Shown in pieces: positions 1 to 11,385 of a stretch of 64,000 bases of DNA. Within the stretch, counting starts at the first letter, position 1; each line of letters begins with the position of its first letter. A program made the translations under genes and the position numbers. Location: contig NC_083605.1 of assembly GCF_029168945.1 (NCBI RefSeq), positions 40,623,280 through 40,687,279 on the forward strand. The letters are read 5' to 3'. The notes under the pieces were generated by a model that saw nothing but the letters and a program-made list of their open reading frames with translations, did no database searches and was not told the DNA's origin. Source of the stretch: Cannabis sativa. Lineage: Eukaryota; Streptophyta; Magnoliopsida; Rosales; Cannabaceae.

Positions 1-514
1 ACTGTCATTTTCTTAGAAAAGTAGTATTTGTTTAAACAAACACTTTCTTATCTAATGACTATGGTATGGTCCACCCCTAATCACTTAGAATAGCTAAGAA
101 ACATGCAAACCAGGGTTAGCAGTTCTAGCTTTTCTTAAGATTTCGATTAGGTCATCAATGAATCTAGTAATGATTTACATTAAGTATACAACCATTGCAT
201 CATTCTGAAATTGTATTACCATAGAAGGATTTAGGCTACGACTAGTAACTAATTATCAATATGCAAATTGAATTTCTGGGGAGGTAAGTTTGGATATCAT
301 TCAAAAATCAAATTAATGATCTTTGAACTGCATATTTACTAACTTTTTCTCCACCGCTATCAGTTCGCAAGATCTTTAATCACTTATCTTAATGGTTTTC
401 ACCATTGCTAGAAGTTCATGAAATTTTGAAACATTTCGAATTTCTTTTGCATAAGGTAAAATCTAGAGTGATCATTTTTAGAATACAACGAAAACTCATA
501 TCCACCCCTGAATG

Positions 515-1120
515 TGTTGGAATTTATTTTACCAGGATCTTAGATCTACTCACAAGTATGTTGTTTAACACCCTAAATATGAACTTTCTAAAACGATAAT
601 TAAACACATATAAAGTTAAGAAAACCTTACATTGGTTGCAGCGGAATAATGTCTCCTTCCACTCAGATCTCTAACCCTTGTATCCTTTCTGTCGCAGAGT
701 ATTATCAAGATCTGAGCCCGAATGTCCTTCTTTTGTGTGTGATCCTTCACAGTCTTCCAATCTATACTCCATACATTCGAAACAAGTATACTTTACCAAT
801 GTCCTGGAAAGAACATAACACTAACTCCAACTATAAGTACACATCATCGCTGATTATCACATCAGTGTTAATCCAAAACACTGATGAAACAGGGACTTAG
901 TCTTTTGATTCATATAATCACAATCACTTTCCATTGTGTTGACAATACTGTAATTGTGAATAAACATATGATCTGGACTTAACAGATTTTGTGTGTAAAT
1001 GTAATAAACATATTAAACCATTAGCATGTAAAATTCATGCAAACGTAAATCACTTCAAATTTCTTATATTGATAACTAATCAGATTGTAAAGGGTTTTAT
1101 TTAGGGCACAAAACCCAACA
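515..1120 (-). mobile_element. Solo LTR with large internal deletion, inserted in D
   Basis: The segment begins TGTTGGAATTTATTTTACC and ends AAACCCAACA, the two ends of the copia LTR family of this window on the minus strand. It is flanked by the 5-bp direct repeat GAATG (510-514 and 1121-1125). The empty site can be read in B near 59630, where the flanks are continuous with a single GAATG. It is 606 bp long against about 1.86-1.9 kb for complete LTRs, because about 1.25 kb is missing between the blocks matching D at about 5755 and about 7005. It is therefore a solo LTR (interior lost by recombination) that is also deleted, or an insertion that was already short. Confidence 0.85.
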
Positions 1121-1260
1121 GAATGTACATCCATCTGCGAATGAGATGAACTTACTTTCAGTGGATATAGGCATGTTAACTCTTTGCAGAGAATGATCTT
1201 GTCAAAACCACTATGAACAAGATACAAATGCCATAGATTTATAAAATATGTGGTTGTATC
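1121..1260 (-). pseudogene. Decayed copia integrase fragment in D
   Basis: On the minus strand the translation keeps the spacing of the copia pre-integrase zinc region (a VHSGFDKI stretch in place of the usual LGHIGYDRI), followed by PLKV. Zinc ligands are lost and no frame continues. The same degenerate text recurs in A (about 53950-54080) and B (about 59640-59760), so the damage predates their spread. Confidence 0.55.
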
Positions 1261-2059
1261 TTTTGATGACTTAAGTTTAGTTGCATTAAAGAGTTCTTAG
1301 AATAGTGTAAGTGGATCCTGGTCACAGAATACTCAACTCATACAGTTTGAATCCATTGATAGAAGATGGTTATGAAACACTTGTGAAAGTGTAACTGTAT
1401 AATGAGTAATTCTTTCTTGGACCACCACTACTAATTTAATTCTAAGTTGATTTGCCCATACAAGTAAGAGATTTCTAAGATTGAGGATTTATATCATTTT
1501 GGGATAGAATTTCGGGAATATAATCATATGCGTCATTTAATTTCTTAAGAGAAAATATAGAATGACATGAAATGATTTATAGACCATTCATCCAATGATA
1601 TGTTATTGTGCTAATTCGAAATGAATAAGCTAAGAGGAATTAGGATAATTTCGTATTTAAATAAGAATCCAACGATGCTCCGATTAGCGAGAGTAAAAGT
1701 AATCTTATTTATACAATCTTCTTGTTTCATATTGTAAATACTAGTCTAAGGTGTCATCAATTGATGAACAGCTAGATGTGGCATTTACAATACTTATCTT
1801 TTGAGATCTAACACTATTATGTTAGTCTAATGGTGAAAATCCATTAGGGATTTATCTCATTAGAAAAACAAACCAAGTTAGACCAACAATGAAGATTCGA
1901 AATTAAACTACAATTTAATAACAGAAAATAACATGGTTCAATATAAATTCATACACAATTCAGAAATTATTAAACATATAGCAAGTAGGAATGACAAGTG
2001 AAAATACTAAAACATAAAATCCTAAATAATTTCCAAGGTCTTCAAAAAACTGATATCGG

Positions 2060-2193
2060 TGTCTCGTTTAAGCGAGAGTCAGTGATACCATCCATTGAAT
2101 AGAGTTGTCAGCTCATCTAAAATGATAAACATTCTAGCAATCTTTTATTCGACCAAGATTGGAATCCAGCGTTGTCCCGTTTAGGCGAGAGTC
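2060..2193 (-). repeat. Paired leader motif of the copia family (D copy)
   Basis: Two near-identical 21-bp blocks (2060-2080 and 2173-2193), about 113 bp apart, contain the core CGAGAGTC on the plus strand. The same pair with similar spacing occurs in A (52914-52934 and 53027-53047, opposite strand), B (about 60647 and 60746) and, weaker, E (about 38355 and 38475). The role is unknown. Confidence 0.7.
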
Positions 2194-2389
2194 AAGGCTA
2201 TTCTATCTTATGAGCTTCCACCATTGTTTCATACTTTTGTAAGTCAAATAAAGTTGCCACCAGTAGGGTGATCAATAGATTCTACGGTGTTAAATTGCTA
2301 ATGAACGTTCCTCCATTACTCCCTAAAACAAGAACTATGTAAAACCAACAATGGAGATCGAATATCCTAATAATAAAGCTCATTATTTA

Positions 2390-4870
2390 AAGAAGGTTGT
2401 ATTTTCTTCTAATATTTATTTAATTAAAATTTCCAATTTATAATAAAAAAAATTCTAAATATAAATTTTAATGTAATATTTATAAATTATACTAAGATGG
2501 ATATGAGAATAACATGAATTATTTACATCTTAGTAATAATTTCCATAACTACTTAGAAAATTATTCAATTTAAGTTGTTTCAAAATTAATTTAAATTAAT
2601 TTACAACTCAAATTTAATTTTCTATAAATATATTTTGCATTTTGAAAAATTGAAGTATTTAAGAATACAATTTTCGAAAAATACTTTAAAATAAAATAAA
2701 AATAAATCCTGGAAAAAATTATTCTATTTTATGTTGGCCCAAAATTAATTAATAAAATTAATTTGCAATAAAAAATATAATTTTCCTACTTAATTAAATA
2801 TTTAAGAAAAATTTTCAAATATTTAAGTATCATGATTAAGAATCAACTTAAATATTAATTTTCTATTTAATTAAATACACTAGAAAAATACTTCGAGCAA
2901 AACAGATAATAACTATCTAGACTTTCATTGACTAATTAATTCAATTTTTAATTATAATATATTTTAATTAATCTTTAAATGAAAAAATCATTGATATAAG
3001 TTGGTCCAAAATAAATAATTTTCAACTTTAATCTACTTTTCACATAAAATTCGAAATTTCAGCATTAAAGAAATACAATTTCGAAATTGTGGGAAGAAGA
3101 TTAATAAAATAAAATAAAATATATTTTGAAAATTATTCAGATTTAAGTTATTCTGAAATAAGATTCCAAACTTAAGATAATTTTCAACTTTAATTAAATA
3201 ACATGAAAATAACAATATTTAAGTATCATGATGAAAATCAACTTAGATATTGAAATTTTCAATTTAATTAAATGTATTAAATTCAAGAAATAAATAATTA
3301 AGTATAGATGAAGCTTAATTATTAATTCTAGTTTAATAGTAGGAAAATATTCTAAACTTAGATTGTACCAAAATTAATTATTAAACAATTAATTTCACAA
3401 TCAATGATATTTTCCTATTTAATATTAGAAATAATAACTAGTATAGAAATAACTACCTAGAATATATATCATTAACTAAGTATTTTTCTAAAATTAACTT
3501 TAAAATATTAAATGAAAAATAAATTTCATATATTTTAAAAGTTAATTATGTTGCTAATTAAATTTTAATTAGGTTAGACTAATGTAATTAACCTAATACA
3601 ATTATTTAAATAAGGCAAATGGGCCTTCACAATTGGGGTTGTTCATGTGAGGGGGAGCTGGGTTCAGTATGTCGTACCCACTTCTATTGGCCCCCAACTC
3701 TCACACAAGGCCCAAAAGAGAGGAATTTAACCTTTAAATAAACAATTGTTATTCATTGAATAAGCCCAAATCTAATTGGGCCTAAATAAAATTACTTATG
3801 TCAACTTTTATTTTAGCAACCTAGTCCATCTACTTAGTAAAACTTAAATGGGCTTCCTATATGCATCTACGCCCAATAGCAAACATATAGGCTCACACAG
3901 GTCAAAAGATTTGGATGGGCCCTATCATGTCACTACCTTTACACAGATGAAAGAAGTACAAAATTTACCTGTTACAAATTATTCACAAGATCTATTGACA
4001 ATTGGACTATGATTAGTATCAGATCATTGGATCTGTCAACAAGTTAATCATAACAATTTAGATCAAATAAATAATAGGTTTGTTAAATTTTTTTTGAATA
4101 AGCAATATAAATAAACAAACAAACATTGTCCATGTAACAGATGTGAAATAAGATATTAATATAATTAAATTATTATTCTTAAACTAACCAAATAAATTTT
4201 GAAAATTTAGGGTTGTTAAAACAAACCTTAAAATCTCAAAATAAAGGAAACTAATTTTAAAATATCTAGGTTTATTTGAATCAAATTAAATTAAATATCA
4301 AATAAGATCAATGATTTGAAAGAAAGAATCTTCAGTATCACTTTCAAATCTTATAATTTAATAAATTAAAATAATAAAATAAACAAATTTTAAAATAGAT
4401 TTGGTTAGATAATTATTATTTTAGGAATAAAATAATACATAAATAATAATTACCATAATTATATGTTAAAATATCTCAAATTAAGCAATATTCAAATTTC
4501 TACAAAATATCTAAGTTATTTAAATATTTAAGATATGATTTATAAATTTCCAATAAGGAAAAAAATGATATATATATATATAGAAAAATATCATTTTTAA
4601 ACTTATAATTTATAAATTATTAAATATTTAACAAAATAACAAATTTTGAATTTGAAAATATTATGGTAAGTATATCTATAAAAATATCTACGTTAGTTTC
4701 AAATTTATTAATTATTTAATTTGTCATATAAGATAATTTTAATATAATATTTTAAATAAAAAGACAAAGTTATCTTTTAATTTAAAATATGTTAAATATC
4801 AAAATATCTAATCTTATAATTAAATAATATATAAATATTAAAGAAGTTAACAAATTTTTAAAGCTGACCA
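2390..4870. other. AT-rich leader of element D, no gene seen
   Basis: This is very AT-rich sequence without open frames of note. Homologous stretches are present in A (about 50000-52680) and B (about 61020-63700). One block of ordinary composition (about 3615-3730) is well conserved in A (about 50895-51010) and B (about 62725-62840). Confidence 0.7.
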
Positions 4871-4874
4871 TAAT

Positions 4875-4995
4875 AGGAAATATTTAAAATTAGAAATATT
4901 CTAAATTGGAAATATTTGAAAAAATGAAATATTTCAAATTGGAAATATTTAAAATTGGAAATATTTCAAATTGGAAATATTTCAAATTGGAAAAA
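4875..4995. repeat. 16-bp tandem repeat in the leader of D
   Basis: About seven imperfect copies of GGAAATATTTCAAATT follow one another. The unit is close to its own reverse complement around AAATATTT. It was not seen at the matching place in A or B, so it looks like a local expansion in D. Confidence 0.75.
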
Positions 4996-5084
4996 TTTAA
5001 AATTTGAAAAAATCAAATTTTGGGAAACAATCCCATAAAAAATTAGATTTTTGGGGAAAAACCCATAAAATCGCAATTTTGGGT

Positions 5085-5225
5085 GCTTGCTACCCAGGAG
5101 GCTGCACGTGCAGCCCAGGAAGGTTGAAGGCGGGCGAGTGCAGGGGTGACACGCGCATGATGCACAGCTCACGCGCGTGGATGAGGGGCTTGCCCGAAGC
5201 ACCTGATGCGTGCGATTGAGCACCC
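5085..5225. other. GC-rich island in the leader of D
   Basis: About 140 bp of GC-rich sequence sit within otherwise AT-rich leader, some 290 bp from the primer-binding site. The block holds a perfect 12-bp palindrome CTGCACGTGCAG (5102-5113) and several ACGCGCGT-like words. At the corresponding place A (about 49770) and B (about 63860) have only a short segment with CGATCGC. It is a subfamily-specific block of unknown role. Confidence 0.6.
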
Positions 5226-5494
5226 ATGAACACCTGAAATCTGATTTTTCCAAAAATCATAACTTTCTCAATTTTTATCGGAATTGAGTTCCGTAAAAAA
5301 CAAAATTGGTTAATTTATCACAAGGTATCCAAATAAAATATTTTCAAAAATAGAAAAAATATTTTTCAGGGAAGAAATTCGTACAACACAAACTTTCATC
5401 ACATAAGCACATAAACCAACATGAAACAATCCAAATCAACACAAAACATATAAAACATCGTTTTAATTCATATTACATGAAAGTAAATCATTAC

Positions 5495-5510
5495 CATGGC
5501 TCTAGTGCCA
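5495..5510 (-). promoter_or_regulatory. Primer-binding site of D
   Basis: Directly inside the LTR, the minus strand reads TGGCACTAGAGCC, close to the initiator-tRNA-Met complement TGGTATCAGAGCC usual for plant LTR elements. It differs at three positions. A has TGGCCTCAGAGCC at the same place. Confidence 0.7.
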
Positions 5511-5512
5511 GT

Positions 5513-7374
5513 TGTTGGAAATATTTTACCAGATCTAGATTTACTACCAAGTATGTTTCATTAACATCCGAATATGAATTCTAAAACAATGAAATAAACA
5601 CATAGGAGTTTAAGAAAACCTTACATTGGGTGCAGTAGAATATTATGACTCCTTCCATTCAGATCTCTAGCCCTTGATTCCTTTCCGTAGCAGAGCATAA
5701 TCAAGATTTGAATCTGGATCTCTTTCTCTCCTTCTTTGATGCTTATTTTCCACAGTCTTACATACTATGATTGAGGTACCACTTGATGTGTGTGGGCACT
5801 ACTCTATCACTCAAGGAATTTTCAAAATTTAGAAGAGAAGAAAAGAGAGAGGAAAGAGGTGGCTCAAGAATTCACTCTGAAAAGAATGAGATGCAATTGT
5901 GTATTGTTTCCTGAAGCAATTACTTTCTATTTATAGAATGCCCTCTAGGTTTAAGTTAGAATTGTATGGCATTAAAATAGTGAAAAATAAATAAATAAAA
6001 TGGTAAAGGGCTTTGCATAGTGGGCGGCCAGAATAGGAAATTGGGCCTCACTTTGCAACTTTCCCATTTTGTTACTTTTCATTCTCATTTTCTCAAAAAT
6101 GCCAATTTTCCAATTTAACCATTTAAATGCCAATTCTAATTATTTAATAACTTAAAAAATAATTATTAAATAATATTGTCATTTAATATATTTATTAATT
6201 TAGACATATAAAGTATCTTAATTAATAAATAAACCTAGAATCTCTTTTCTTTACAATTTCACCCTTGCTTGGTGAAAATTCATAAAGTAGACATAGTCTA
6301 ACTTTAGAATTATAATTGATTAATTAAAATCAATTAACTAAGTCTTACAAGCAGTATGGTCTCAACTAGTATGGGGACCATGGGTCTATATAACCGAGCT
6401 TCCAATAAGTCGAACCGAATTTACCAAGTAAATTCCCTAACTTGTTAATTTCTTATTGAAGCCACACTTAGAACTTGGAATTGCACTCTCAATCATATAG
6501 AACGCTCTATATGTTCCATGATATAGATACGTCATTAGTTATCCATTGTTATAATCCTAATGTGATCAATGACCCTTTAATAGATGATCTACATTGAAAA
6601 GGCACTAAGTTACCGTTACACCTTCAATGTATTTTATCCTTAAAACACTTAGCTCTGTATAAATGATATTTCAGCAAAGTGAAATGAGATCTCCACCATT
6701 TATCTCTGTTTAGCCAAGCTTGAAGGATATCATCATTTCACTTCTAAATTCCTATAGAAGTTATAGATTCCATATTTATGGTAGCGCTCCCACTCAATTA
6801 TACTATCATGTTCCCAAAATGTACGTATCACCCTGACCCAAAAGTAGGCTTAACTAACAAATCAAAGAACATGTATAGTACTCTTGAGATCGAACCTAAC
6901 CATATCAGGATTAAGATCATTTGATCTTGGATCAACAAGGAATATTGAATTGAATAGATATTACGGTAACTTTTAATATATCAAGTCAAAGTTCAATATC
7001 GGTCTCTTCCGATGTATACTCCATACTTCCGATACTGGTAAACTATGACAATGTCCTGGAAAGGACATAACACTTTTCCAAGGTGTAAGAATACCTATCG
7101 TTGATTATACCATGTCAGTATAAATCCAGTGTTCAGACAAATCAGGGAATAAACTTTCGAACATATAATTAAGATTATATTCCACTGTGCTGACAACACT
7201 ATGATCATTAACAAATTCATATGTTCTGGACTTAAATAGAATTCATACATTATATATATAATCATGAAATAAATCATGTGAACCATGAAACATAAAAATG
7301 TTATTTCTGATCTTTATTAATAAGTAAATTTTATTATAGTGAAATGGGTTTTATTTAGGGCATGAAACCCAACA
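5513..7374 (-). mobile_element. 5' LTR of element D
   Basis: This 1862-bp LTR runs from TGTTGGAA to AACCCAACA on the plus strand and is homologous over its whole length to the LTRs of A, B and C. On the minus strand a TATA box CTATAAATAG lies at 5936-5927, about 415 bases before the LTR end. The right flank continues directly into copia integrase sequence of E, so D inserted into E. The second target-site copy lies outside the window. Confidence 0.85.
5927..5936 (-). promoter_or_regulatory. TATA box in the LTR of D
   Basis: CTATAAATAG on the minus strand is at the position conserved in both LTRs of A and in that of B. It is probably the core promoter for the genomic transcript. Confidence 0.6.
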
Positions 7375-8001
7375 AATGGATCGTCATCAATACCGTCACC
7401 AATGACCCTATTGAATTCACCATGCATGCCATAACGAGCTAGTTTTGTGGAAACCCTCGCACTACGACGAGGAGTCGTGACCTTCTGAACAGGAACATTT
7501 GTTATAGATTTCATAGTTGTAACAACTTACGTTGGTTCAACCAAGGTAGTGGGATTGTCCTCTACTTGAGTAGAAGACGATGGAATATTAGATGGAGTTA
7601 TTTCTGAAAGTATTTCCTCTAATACTACTTTACTTTGTGGCTTGAAATTCTTTATATAATCATCTTCAAGGAAAGTGGCGTTTATAGAAATGAACACTTT
7701 ATTATCCTCGCAACTATAAAATAGTCCACCCCTAGTCTCCTTAGACTTTTCAACAAACATACAAACTTCAGTTCACGCTTCTAGTTTGCCTTCTTTCTTT
7801 CTTAAGAGATGAGCAGGGCACCCCTAGATTCTATAATAGTGTAAACTAGGTATACAACCATTCCATAGTTCTACGGGTGTCTTAGGGACTAAATTAGATT
7901 GAACAACATTTAAAATGTTATTAGCCATCTGAATAACATATTTTCCAGAAGGACGTTGACAGGGTTGAATAGCTCAGCATATACCTAACCATTTCCAAAA
8001 G
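7375..8001 (-). pseudogene. Element E, integrase C-terminal part and linker to RT
   Basis: This is a piece of Ty1/copia polyprotein. Reading leftwards from 8001 the translation gives the end of the integrase core (LLEMVRYMLSYS, SFWK), then the conserved block TRGGLFYS, DNKVFIS and NATFLEDDYI, then the serine/proline-rich linker and TPRRSARVSTK, the usual join before reverse transcriptase. Stops and shifts break the frame (for example around 7520 and 7830). The integrase half upstream lies at 36684-37361, separated by insertion of F. The RT that should follow is beyond the left window edge, separated by insertion of D. It is clearly a copia pol relic that no longer codes. Confidence 0.85.
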
Positions 8002-8194
8002 TGTAATATCCACTAACTCCGAAAGGGTATTTTTGTAATTTTATTTAGCTGAGAGTATTTTTATTATTTTACATATTTATGGATTTAAATATGTACGAGA
8101 TTTTTTTGTGATGACATAATATTTGATATTATTGGCATATGCATAATGCATAATAGATATATATATCTGGATATTATTATATGGGTATATTATT

Positions 8195-8207
8195 ATATTA
8201 TTATAAA

Positions 8208-8241
<34 letters not shown>

Positions 8242-8245
8242 AACG

Positions 8246-8276
<31 letters not shown>

Positions 8277-8279
8277 AAC

Positions 8280-8319
<40 letters not shown>

Positions 8320-8385
8320 GTTACTATTATTATTATTATTATTATTATTAAAATTATTATTATTATTATTATTATTATTAAGTTG
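8195..8385. repeat. (ATT)n microsatellite in the 5' LTR of F
   Basis: About 190 bp of ATT repeats with occasional AACG interruptions. The same site in the 3' LTR (about 34975-35068) is about half as long. Long asparagine- or isoleucine-rich frames here are artefacts of the repeat. Confidence 0.9.
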
Positions 8386-8574
8386 TTGTTGTACGTATAT
8401 ACTTACGCACGAACCGAATAAGATGTTGTTGTTGTATATACGCACGAACCGAACGGCTATTTTTGTGGAATAAGAATCTTTCCACTTCGGTTCAAAGCCA
8501 TCTCTTTGATTGGGTTTAAACACGATAGAAATTAGATTTTGAGCTCTATTTTCGTATACCCAAAACAGAGAACG

Positions 8575-8577
<3 letters not shown>

Positions 8578-8625
<48 letters not shown>
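8578..8625. repeat. (GA)n microsatellite in the 5' LTR of F
   Basis: About 24 GA units. The matching run in the 3' LTR (about 35267-35300) is shorter. Confidence 0.9.
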
Positions 8626-8628
<3 letters not shown>

Positions 8629-9330
8629 CATATACGGCGTATACGATACCAAAAAATTTTGTTTTTTCAAGCGGACCGCAACTTGGGTGAACGTGGGGGT
8701 TTGGGATCACTTATATACGACCTAAGGAAGCTTTTTAACGTGGTATAAGGGGCGGAGGTCCTTGTTTTAAGATTCACCATTTTTGAAGCTTCAAAGGTGC
8801 GGCTTGGAAACGGACTCGAATTTGAACGTGTTTAAGCTTGTTCTTGGGTCAAGGGAGGTTATATATGAGTGCATGGGACCCTAAGGATTATTTTTGATGT
8901 AAGAAAACGAAGCTTTAACGTCCAAAACGAAAAACCAACATTTTGACTCCATTAAAGACGGTAGACTGCCAACGAAGAAGACGACCCCGATCTGCCTTCT
9001 CGGACAACTTTTCTTGATCGTTTTGAGGTCCTGAGCACTGTGGAGAGCTTCCCCAATCGAAAGGACGCTTCAAGAGCAATCGGAGACAAAGTTACACTTT
9101 ATCAGCGATGAAACCGACGAGAACGCCGACGACCACGTTCTGACCAATCCTGAGGATCTTGTTTTCAACAAGGAAATTCGTTGAGGTGCTCGAGGTAGCA
9201 AGTGTGGTCTTAGCAACTGAGGTAAGAAGAGTGGACATCTGTGCACAGGGTGTATGTTATGCATACAACTTGGGTGTGGTTTGCTATTTAATTTGATTGT
9301 GTTGTGATTTCCTTATATTTTGTGAGCATC

Positions 9331-9575
9331 GTTAGCATGAGAATAATATTAAGGTCTTGCTGCTTGTGTGAGCATAACACTGGCAGGTTATAACTTTATC
9401 ATGGGTGAGTACAACTTATTGTAATTAATTGCCCTGTTGGATCCCAAGTGTGAGAATAACACAAGGCAGGGCAGGTTACCTCATGTCTGATCAACAAGAG
9501 CGTATAGTTGATTATCGTATGTGAGTATAATGTGCGATATGAGACTTGATTTGTGCATGTGAGAATAACATGTGC
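9331..9575 (+). repeat. Constant-loop hairpin array in the LTR of F
   Basis: A 7-base core GAG(A/C/T)ATA recurs five times, and in most cases it sits between inverted repeats of different sequence. Examples are GTGT/ACAC around 9370-9376, GTGT/ACAC around 9452-9458 (with an outer stem GCCCTG/CAGGGC at 9431-9436 and 9467-9472), ATCGTATGT/ATGTGCGAT around 9523-9529 (with G-T pairs), and CATGT/ACATG around 9561-9567. The array recurs in the 3' LTR (about 36005-36255). Folding is an inference. Confidence 0.65.
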
Positions 9576-9667
9576 TGTGGATATATTTATGGGATGTGAA
9601 TTACTGTTGATTAATATTAAAGAGTAACTAATGTCAAGTAACTAATTAGGAGGGTTATGTCCTACAT

Positions 9668-9720
9668 AGCTCTTCTTACTGGGCATTAGCTCACGGGTAC
9701 TCTGTGTGCAGGTAAGGGTA
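9668..9720 (+). promoter_or_regulatory. Conserved LTR box (CTCAC-N15-AGGTAA), F 5' copy
   Basis: GCTCTTCTTACTGGGC is followed by CTCAC (9690-9694), 15 bases, and AGGTAAGGGTAAGGCTA (from 9710). AG|GTAAG matches a 5' splice-site consensus. The 3' LTR copy is at about 36344-36396. G and H LTRs have the same arrangement with 16 and 17 bases between the halves. Confidence 0.6.
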
Positions 9721-10005
9721 AGGCTAAGTAGTGAGATTGAAGAGCTTGAGGCATGGACTGCATGTTAGGGGGCTGGCACAGTATTTTGCTTTTAATGTTT
9801 TTAATTGCTAAATATTTTGGAACTATTATTTTGACTTAACTAGTTCTTATTTAAGTTGACAGTACTAAAAGTATTTTGTTTTAAACAATGAGATCTCGTG
9901 CTTGGATATTTTTCAATAAAGAAGTATTTGATTGTCTTTATCTTATTAAATTATTTTATACGGACTATCCTATGTGACATCTCAAGAAATCGGGGTGTTA
10001 CAATA

Positions 10006-10017
10006 TGGTATCAGAGC
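10006..10017 (+). promoter_or_regulatory. Primer-binding site of F
   Basis: TGGTATCAGAGC, three bases after the LTR end, is complementary to initiator tRNA-Met, the usual primer for plant gypsy elements. Confidence 0.9.
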
Positions 10018-10224
10018 AATACGGTCCTAAAGAATGTGGTTAGCCCTAACATGTAAAGTTCACCGCCATGAGACGAGCTCGACTCACTGTACTGTAAGTG
10101 GTTATTACTTATAATTAAGGTGCCTTAAATTTCTGCACGCGGGAGTGTAATATTCTTTTGATGTAAAATTGATGATCAAAATGATCTTGATGTGTTTTGG
10201 TTTGTGTGGTTCAAGAGTTTAGAA

Positions 10225-11383
10225 ATGCCTCCTAGAAGGTGAGTTAGAGTGGGTCGAGGTCGAGGCCAAGGACGAGATAGAGGTCGAGATGATGGAGGGA
10301 TCAATGAACCACCTCAAGCACCACAGGGATGGGAAGAGGGCATTGCCGCACTGGAAGGAATCATTCATAGGCAGGATGAAGAACTTCGTCAGCTGAGACG
10401 TCAACCGGAGCCGCCAGTCCAAATAAGGCAGGATGCAGAAAATAGAGACCCACCAGCTGCAGTGGTATATCCTGCTACAGAGGCTAAACATGAGTTGTTA
10501 GCAGAGAGTTTTCGAAAACAACACCCACCTGAGTTTGAGGGAGGCATAGACCCGGTAGTGGCTGAGGAGTGGATAAGTCGCATAGAAAGCATTTTGCAGA
10601 TGCTAAGGGTCGATGGGAATGACCGAGTGAAGTGTGCATCTTACATGCTGAGGAAAGATGCTCGTATCTGGTGGGAGGTTGTGGAACAAACAAAGGATGT
10701 AGATACCATGAACTGGGATGATTTCAAAAGGTTCTTTAATGAGAAGTATTGTAACTCAACAGTTCTAGTAGCAAAGGTCGATGAATTTACTGGATTAGTC
10801 CAAGGGAGTCTTACTGTGACTGAGTATGCACAAAAATTTGATAGATTGGCAAAATTCGCTCTAGATCTGGTACCTACTGATAGAGTGCGAGCACATCGAT
10901 TTGTGGAAGGCTTGAAACCAATGGTTGCTCGAGATGTGGAAATTGTGTCAAGGGTTCAATTCTGTTATGCTCAAGTTGTCGAAAATGGCTCTTACGGCTG
11001 AGCAGAGTGAAAACAAAATTTGGAAGGAAAATGCTGCCAGGAGAGAATCTAAGAAAGGTGGAGCCAATTCTAATGACCACAAGAAACGGGGACAGAACCA
11101 ATCTGGGCAGCAAAGTCAAGACAAGAGGTACAAAACTGATAACGACCAACGATTTAATGGCAGCAGTGGGCGAAACATTCTAGAATGCCCTAAATGTACC
11201 AAACGTCATCTCGGTGAGTGTCGCGCAAAAGCATGCTACAAATGTGGAAAAGAAGGACACATCAAACGCAATTGCCCACTGTGGGGACAGACTGGGAACA
11301 GAGCAGAACCCAAGAAAGATGACAAGTATGTTCCAGCCAGAGTTTTTGCCATCACTCGCGTGCCGAGGCCAGTCCTTCGCTAG
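10225..11383 (+). pseudogene. gag of element F (broken)
   Basis: This is the structural capsid protein of a gypsy element. The likely start is ATG at 10225 (MPPRR), but codon 6 is TGA where an arginine codon is expected, giving an immediate stop. The frame then runs through an arginine/glycine-rich stretch, a helical segment, and the retrotransposon gag core with HPPEFEGG, WWEVVEQ, FKRFFNEKY and FDRLAKFA. One extra base near 10985 shifts the frame. The second part keeps two metal-binding motifs, CPKCTKRHLGEC and the classic zinc knuckle CYKCGKEGHIKRNC (about 11235-11276). A second, opposite shift near 11350 returns to the original frame ahead of the protease. Length and order are normal for the family. 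Confidence 0.88.
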
Positions 11384-11385
11384 AC

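Larger units (their letters stand above)
1..5512 (-). mobile_element. Element D, internal region (copia-derived, non-coding)
   Basis: Reading leftwards from the 5' LTR at 5513-7374, this is the interior of a copia-type element that runs off the left window edge. It matches, in inverse orientation, the interior of A (49476 to about 54570) and, in the same orientation, that of B (about 59100-64000). From right to left it holds a primer-binding site, an AT-rich leader of about 3 kb (about 2400-5080) without genes, a paired leader motif (2060-2080 and 2173-2193), and decayed integrase-like sequence (about 1-510 and 1126-1260). There is no open frame of meaningful length. It resembles the LARD class, large derivatives that depend on enzymes made elsewhere. 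The family assignment is firm through homology with A and B; the LARD label is an inference. Confidence 0.8.
8002..10002 (+). mobile_element. 5' LTR of element F
   Basis: This 2001-bp LTR starts TGTAATATCC and ends GGGGTGTTACA. It is longer than the 3' copy (1883 bp), mainly because its ATT and GA microsatellites are longer. The downstream part holds the hairpin array (about 9331-9575) and the conserved CTCAC/AGGTAA box. Confidence 0.93.

Noticed and set aside
3615..3730. Conserved block in the leader as a possible small RNA gene
   Set aside because: No promoter, no clear fold and no match to a known RNA by eye; conservation is expected from family membership.
8077..8670. Open frame rich in asparagine and serine/leucine (minus), and its mirror on plus
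   Set aside because: Pure translation of the ATT and GA microsatellites in the F LTR; frame length follows the repeat length.
10006..10017. tRNA-like matches (also 15518, 27583, 49478, 5495)
   Set aside because: Only the 12-13-base complement of the tRNA 3' end is present next to LTRs: primer sites, not tRNA genes.
10401..11149. Several minus-strand frames opposite F gag
   Set aside because: Shadows of the gag coding strand; no motif of their own.
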